From assembly GCA_036559125.1 (NCBI GenBank), contig DATBTT010000054.1, forward strand, positions 1-17,815: DNA of 17,815 nucleotides, given 5' to 3'. The DNA is from JALYTZ01 sp036559125 (GTDB lineage: Bacteria > Vulcanimicrobiota > Vulcanimicrobiia > Vulcanimicrobiales > Vulcanimicrobiaceae). The position numbers and the translations under genes are program-made. Under the pieces are notes generated by a model. The model had not been told where the DNA came from and did not search any database. It was given only the letters and a program-made list of their open reading frames with translations. Position 1 is the first letter of the stretch. Each line of letters opens with the position of its first letter. This document shows positions 14,823 through 17,815 of this stretch, one piece after another.

Positions 14823-16610
14823 GTGCAAGAATCCACGCAAGAGGTTACGGACGGGGCTTCTTCGCCCGTGGCCGGGTTCACAAATCGGCTCGAATTTTTG
14901 CTCCAGGATGCAGTCGCGGCGCTCGACATGGAGCACGCGATAATCGGACGGATCGCCGATGGGACGTTCATCGTCCATGCGGTAGCGGGAAATGTCGAAA
15001 TCGCGACTAGCGATTGGAGCGACTACGAGGTCGCGCTCGCGACCCTCTCGATCAGACTGGGTTCCATTCTCGACGTTCCCGACGCGGCGGCCGATGCACG
15101 GTACGCACCGCTGGGAATGACCGCTGCGTCCGGCCTGCGCTCGTTCATCGCGATGCCGTTGGAAGTGGAGGAAGAAGGTTGGGCCATCGCTTTGACCTCG
15201 CGAGAGCAACGACCGCGGCTGCTCTCTGCCGATCAGTACATGTATTTGCGGCTCATCGAGTCGATGCTGCGCCGCAGCGTTGAACGGGCGCCGACGAGCG
15301 CGGACTTTTCGCGATTGGCCTTCTTCGATGCGCTGACCGATTTGCCGAACCGCACGACGACGCTACGGCGGCTCGCCGAAGCGGTCGCCAACGCGCGGCG
15401 AACGAAGGAACGCGTCGGCGTCCTATACGTCGATATCGACGGATTCAAGCAAATCAACGACACGCACGGACACGCAATCGGCGATCACGTCCTGACGTCG
15501 CTCGCGCATCGAATGCGGGACACCCTTCGGCTAGGGGAGTTCATCGGTCGAATCGGCGGCGACGAATTTGCCGTCCTCTTTCCAAGCGTTCGCAACGAAT
15601 CCGAACTCATCGAGGTGGCAACTCGTCTCGCCGAAGTAGCCGCCCTTCCGATCGAGTACCGCGACGTGCGCACGCAAGTCGGCGCGAGTATCGGCATCGC
15701 CGTTTTCCCCGACGACGCGAAGTCGTCCGAAGAGCTACTCACGCACGCCGACGCGGCGATGTATACGGCCAAGGCGCAACGGGACTCGCGCTATTGTTAT
15801 TACAATCGCGAACTGGGCGCGGCGTTGCAGCGGCGCCACGACCTCTCGAGTAAACTTCAAAGCGCGGATTCAAATCGTGAATTTCTACTGTGCTACCAGC
15901 CGATCATCGATGCTAAAAATCAGACCGTGACGGGCGTGGAGGCACTGTTACGCTGGATGCACCCGTCGATGGGATTGCTGCCCCCGCGCGCGTTCATGGA
16001 TCTGGCTCGCGAAAATCACCTGATGGCGTTAATCGATGCCTGGGTGGTCGACGCGGTTCTCGAGCAGAGCCGCCGCTGGAAAGCCAACGGCTTCGAGCCG
16101 GCGCTGTATATAAATGTTTCGTCCCCGAATCGCGCCATCATCGACGCCATCCGAGAAGCGCGCCGCGAACACGGCATGGACTCGAGTCACATCTTCGTCG
16201 AACTCGACGAAGCGCAAGCGTCGGCAGATTTCGAAGCGACGCTCGACTTTATGGAGGCCGCCAAGTCGAACGGAATCGGCGTCGGCCTCGATCGATTCGG
16301 AGCCGGAGGCATGCCGATTCTGACCGTAGGCCAACTTCCGTTAAGCTTCGTTAAACTCGACCGCCGGCTGCTGGAAGGCGTGAGGTTTGGCGGTGAAAAC
16401 GGAGCGGCGCTGGAAGCCGCGATCGGCGTGGCCAGGCAATTTCGTTGGAAAATAATCGCAGAAGGCATCGAGAACGACGAGCAGCTGAGATGGCTCGAAG
16501 CCCAGCGCATTTCGGCCGTGCAGGGGTACGCGATCGCGCATCCCATGACAGCCGTCGACTTATTGACCTGGAGCGCCGCCCGCTCGTCCGGAGAGGCTCT
16601 TAAGGCATAG
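14823..16610 (+). CDS. GAF-GGDEF-EAL cyclic-di-GMP turnover protein
   Basis: A 595-residue cytoplasmic signalling protein. A GAF-like sensor (residues about 10-155) leads into FFDALTDLPNRT, the usual GGDEF entry. The cyclase domain has YVDIDGFKQIND and an intact GGDEF (245-249), so diguanylate cyclase activity is likely. The inhibitory I-site position reads RLGE in place of RxxD. The EAL domain (about 345-590) has EALLRW (Glu373), Asn431, the pair Glu460/Glu463 in ELDE, Lys511 and Asp513 in KLD, Glu547 in AEGIE and Gln567 in QGY. However, the loop-6 DDFG motif reads Asp490-Arg491-Phe-Gly, so phosphodiesterase activity may be reduced or altered. There are no membrane segments. GTG at 14823 follows the upstream stop after one base without a clear ribosome site, so it is probably translated by coupling. 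Confidence 0.93.
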   Translation: MQESTQEVTDGASSPVAGFTNRLEFLLQDAVAALDMEHAIIGRIADGTFIVHAVAGNVEIATSDWSDYEVALATLSIRLGSILDVPDAAADARYAPLGMTAASGLRSFIAMPLEVEEEGWAIALTSREQRPRLLSADQYMYLRLIESMLRRSVERAPTSADFSRLAFFDALTDLPNRTTTLRRLAEAVANARRTKERVGVLYVDIDGFKQINDTHGHAIGDHVLTSLAHRMRDTLRLGEFIGRIGGDEFAVLFPSVRNESELIEVATRLAEVAALPIEYRDVRTQVGASIGIAVFPDDAKSSEELLTHADAAMYTAKAQRDSRYCYYNRELGAALQRRHDLSSKLQSADSNREFLLCYQPIIDAKNQTVTGVEALLRWMHPSMGLLPPRAFMDLARENHLMALIDAWVVDAVLEQSRRWKANGFEPALYINVSSPNRAIIDAIREARREHGMDSSHIFVELDEAQASADFEATLDFMEAAKSNGIGVGLDRFGAGGMPILTVGQLPLSFVKLDRRLLEGVRFGGENGAALEAAIGVARQFRWKIIAEGIENDEQLRWLEAQRISAVQGYAIAHPMTAVDLLTWSAARSSGEALKA

Positions 16611-16621
16611 CGGTCACAATC

Positions 16622-16649
16622 TTTACATAACCTTTATTGATTTCATAAG
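16622..16649 (+). promoter_or_regulatory. Candidate promoter for the lipoprotein glycoside hydrolase
   Basis: TTTACA (16622-16627, five of six matches to the -35) and CATAAG (16644-16649, four of six matches to the -10) are 16 bases apart in an AT-rich patch of the 130-base gap. The gap is otherwise unremarkable: no terminator hairpin for the upstream operon is obvious, and GAGGGG at 16727-16732 serves as the ribosome site of the next gene. Confidence 0.35.
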
Positions 16650-16740
16650 CAGAACCACTCCATTACAACCCGATAACAGGATGTACGGAGGCGGCTCGGT
16701 GGGCGCGCGCTTCCATTGTTGTCTGTGAGGGGCAAACTTG

Positions 16741-17815
16741 ATGGAACGGACCGGGCGCGCGGCGATTGCGACTATCGCATTGCTATCACTTTTGGCGGGC
16801 TGCGGCGGCGGCGGCGGTGGCGCCGCAACGATACCCCAAGCAAACCTAGTGGGCGGCTCGGGGACCGGCGGCGGTCCGGGCACGGCTCCAGGCGGAGGCG
16901 TCGATCCATCCTCGCCCACGCCGCCCCCAGCCGGTGGCGTCAGCCTCCCGGCAACGCCGCCGCCCAGCACTCCGGATCCCGGGCTCGGCTCGACTCCACC
17001 GCCTCCGCCGGGTACGCCCGCCCCACCATCCCCGAGCACGCCGACGCCAAGCCCGTTGCCCGGCAGTACGCTCACTTTTACCGGTTTGGGCGGGTATCAG
17101 GGCGATGCGTACGTGCAACATCAGGACGGCGATAGCTATGAATACAGCGAGTCGGTCGTCTTAAATTTTGACCGGGCAATAGATCTCAATTCATTCGTCG
17201 CCAACTACAGCATAACGCCGGCCACCGCAGTTAGTGCAAGTTACAAGATTTACAAGACCGGTGTCATCCTAACGATGCGCAAGACCCCTGGCGTGACGTA
17301 CACGATCTCGGTCCCCGGAAACGTCCAGGCCGCGGACGGATCGACGCTCGGCCAACCAGTCTCCGTAACCGTAACATCGCCTGCCGCCGTAACCATCCCC
17401 ATTCCTATCGCCTCACGTCGAAACCAACCGTATTTTTACGGCATTTTGGGCCATCCTTGGACGCTGGGAGGAGCGAATGGCGCCCAATATATATCCGCCA
17501 TTGCAAACTCGGGCGCGAGAAACGTCAGAATCGATTACGCGGCTACTAATATCGAGGCGTCGAAGGGCACGTTCAACTTCGCCGCGGAGGATGCGATCAT
17601 GGATAAGCTCGCAGCCCAAGGCATTACGGAGTTACCGATCATTTTGCAGTATTCGGCGCCCGGGTGGGCTACGGGAGGACATGGCTATCCGTCGATATTT
17701 GCCGATCCGACCGATTATGCAGCATTTGCCGGGGCCGTCGCTGCGCACGTTTCGCAGCGATATCCGCAAATTACGCGGATCGAACTCTTCAACGAACCCA
17801 ATCTACATGGCTGGT
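16741..17815 (+). CDS. Lipoprotein with Pro/Gly-rich stalk, Ig-like domain and clan GH-A glycoside hydrolase domain, 3'-truncated
   Basis: The frame is open from the ATG at 16741 to the window end (358 codons), with GAGGGG at 16727-16732. Residues 1-20 form a signal peptide ending in the lipobox LLAGC, so Cys21 should be lipidated and the protein anchored in a membrane. Residues about 22-108 are a low-complexity stalk of Gly, Pro, Ser and Thr. Residues about 111-220 look like a bacterial Ig-like (Big_5/SbsA-type) domain (VVLNFDRAID, YTISVPGNV, AADGSTLG). From about 228 a TIM-barrel hydrolase begins (YFYGILGHPW, NVRIDYAA, a GTFNF strand). It reaches ELFNEPN, where Glu352 is the expected acid/base of clan GH-A (GH39, GH5 and PslG-like enzymes). 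The nucleophile lies beyond the window. Substrate unknown; the neighbouring glycosyltransferases suggest a self-made polysaccharide. Confidence 0.82.
   Translation, partial: MERTGRAAIATIALLSLLAGCGGGGGGAATIPQANLVGGSGTGGGPGTAPGGGVDPSSPTPPPAGGVSLPATPPPSTPDPGLGSTPPPPPGTPAPPSPSTPTPSPLPGSTLTFTGLGGYQGDAYVQHQDGDSYEYSESVVLNFDRAIDLNSFVANYSITPATAVSASYKIYKTGVILTMRKTPGVTYTISVPGNVQAADGSTLGQPVSVTVTSPAAVTIPIPIASRRNQPYFYGILGHPWTLGGANGAQYISAIANSGARNVRIDYAATNIEASKGTFNFAAEDAIMDKLAAQGITELPIILQYSAPGWATGGHGYPSIFADPTDYAAFAGAVAAHVSQRYPQITRIELFNEPNLHGW
16804..17064 (+). repeat. Low-complexity Gly/Pro/Ser/Thr coding tract (lipoprotein stalk)
   Basis: A compositionally biased tract begins with a run of GGC codons and continues with mixed CCG, CCC, ACG and GGC codons in the lipoprotein frame. 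It encodes an extended stalk between the lipidated cysteine and the Ig-like domain. The irregular codons argue against simple tandem expansion, although slippage at the initial Gly run is possible. Confidence 0.6.

Noticed and set aside
16725..16745. GGGCAAAC just before the lipoprotein start, resembling the opening of the c-di-GMP-I riboswitch, attractive next to a c-di-GMP enzyme gene.
   Set aside because: The remaining conserved parts of that riboswitch (GNRA tetraloop, GCAAAGCC, paired arms) are absent, and the coding region begins at once. The match is explained by the ribosome site.
16623..17075. Minus-strand frame of 150 residues, very rich in Gly, Pro and Val.
   Set aside because: It is the antisense image of the Pro/Gly-rich stalk of the lipoprotein. 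The + strand frame has a signal peptide, lipobox, ribosome site and recognisable domains.

Overview
The window is GC-rich (roughly 60%) bacterial chromosome, densely coded, mostly on the + strand. I see no tRNA, rRNA, IS element, CRISPR array or phage gene, and no gap longer than 300 bases; the longest intergenic stretches are 174, 164 and 130 bases. The gene mix is chromosomal housekeeping plus secreted exoenzymes and surface-polysaccharide genes. A MutY of the short type without a NUDIX-like tail, many secreted S9 peptidases, an orphan LuxR-type regulator and a Gly-rich lipoprotein start would suit a deep-branching soil or rock lineage such as Eremiobacterota/Vulcanimicrobiota. That placement is a weak inference; a marker-gene tree would be needed.

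Layout. (1) 1-732: 3' part of mutY (adenine glycosylase). (2) 799-4843: two tandem, secreted S9-family peptidase paralogs 13 bases apart. (3) 4934-6469: class I SAM methyltransferase followed 18 bases later by nth (endonuclease III). (4) 6441-6959, minus: unrecognised 172-residue protein overlapping the 3' end of nth tail to tail. (5) 7003-9135: secreted dipeptidyl-peptidase IV-like S9B enzyme, then at 9172-10026 a VIT1/CCC1-type metal transporter. (6) Minus-strand genes: a PAS-like/LuxR-HTH regulator (10034-10651) and a small VanZ-like membrane protein (10826-11275). (7) 11440-16610: a tight + strand operon of three GT4 glycosyltransferases (overlaps of 13 and 4 bases) and, after a 1-base gap, a GAF-GGDEF-EAL cyclic-di-GMP enzyme. 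(8) 16741 to the window end: a truncated lipoprotein with a Pro/Gly-rich stalk, an Ig-like domain and a clan GH-A glycoside hydrolase domain.

How they work together. Three secreted S9 peptidases point to peptide scavenging outside the cytoplasm, and the two base-excision glycosylases (MutY, Nth) are ordinary DNA repair. The most suggestive unit is the 3' third. The GT4 genes and the c-di-GMP enzyme are arranged for coupled translation, and a cell-surface glycan hydrolase follows. This resembles the known theme of c-di-GMP-controlled exopolysaccharide loci with an accompanying hydrolase, but no polymerase, flippase or PilZ receptor is visible here, so the assignment is inference. I found no clearly new kind of system; the points below are atypical details worth checking.
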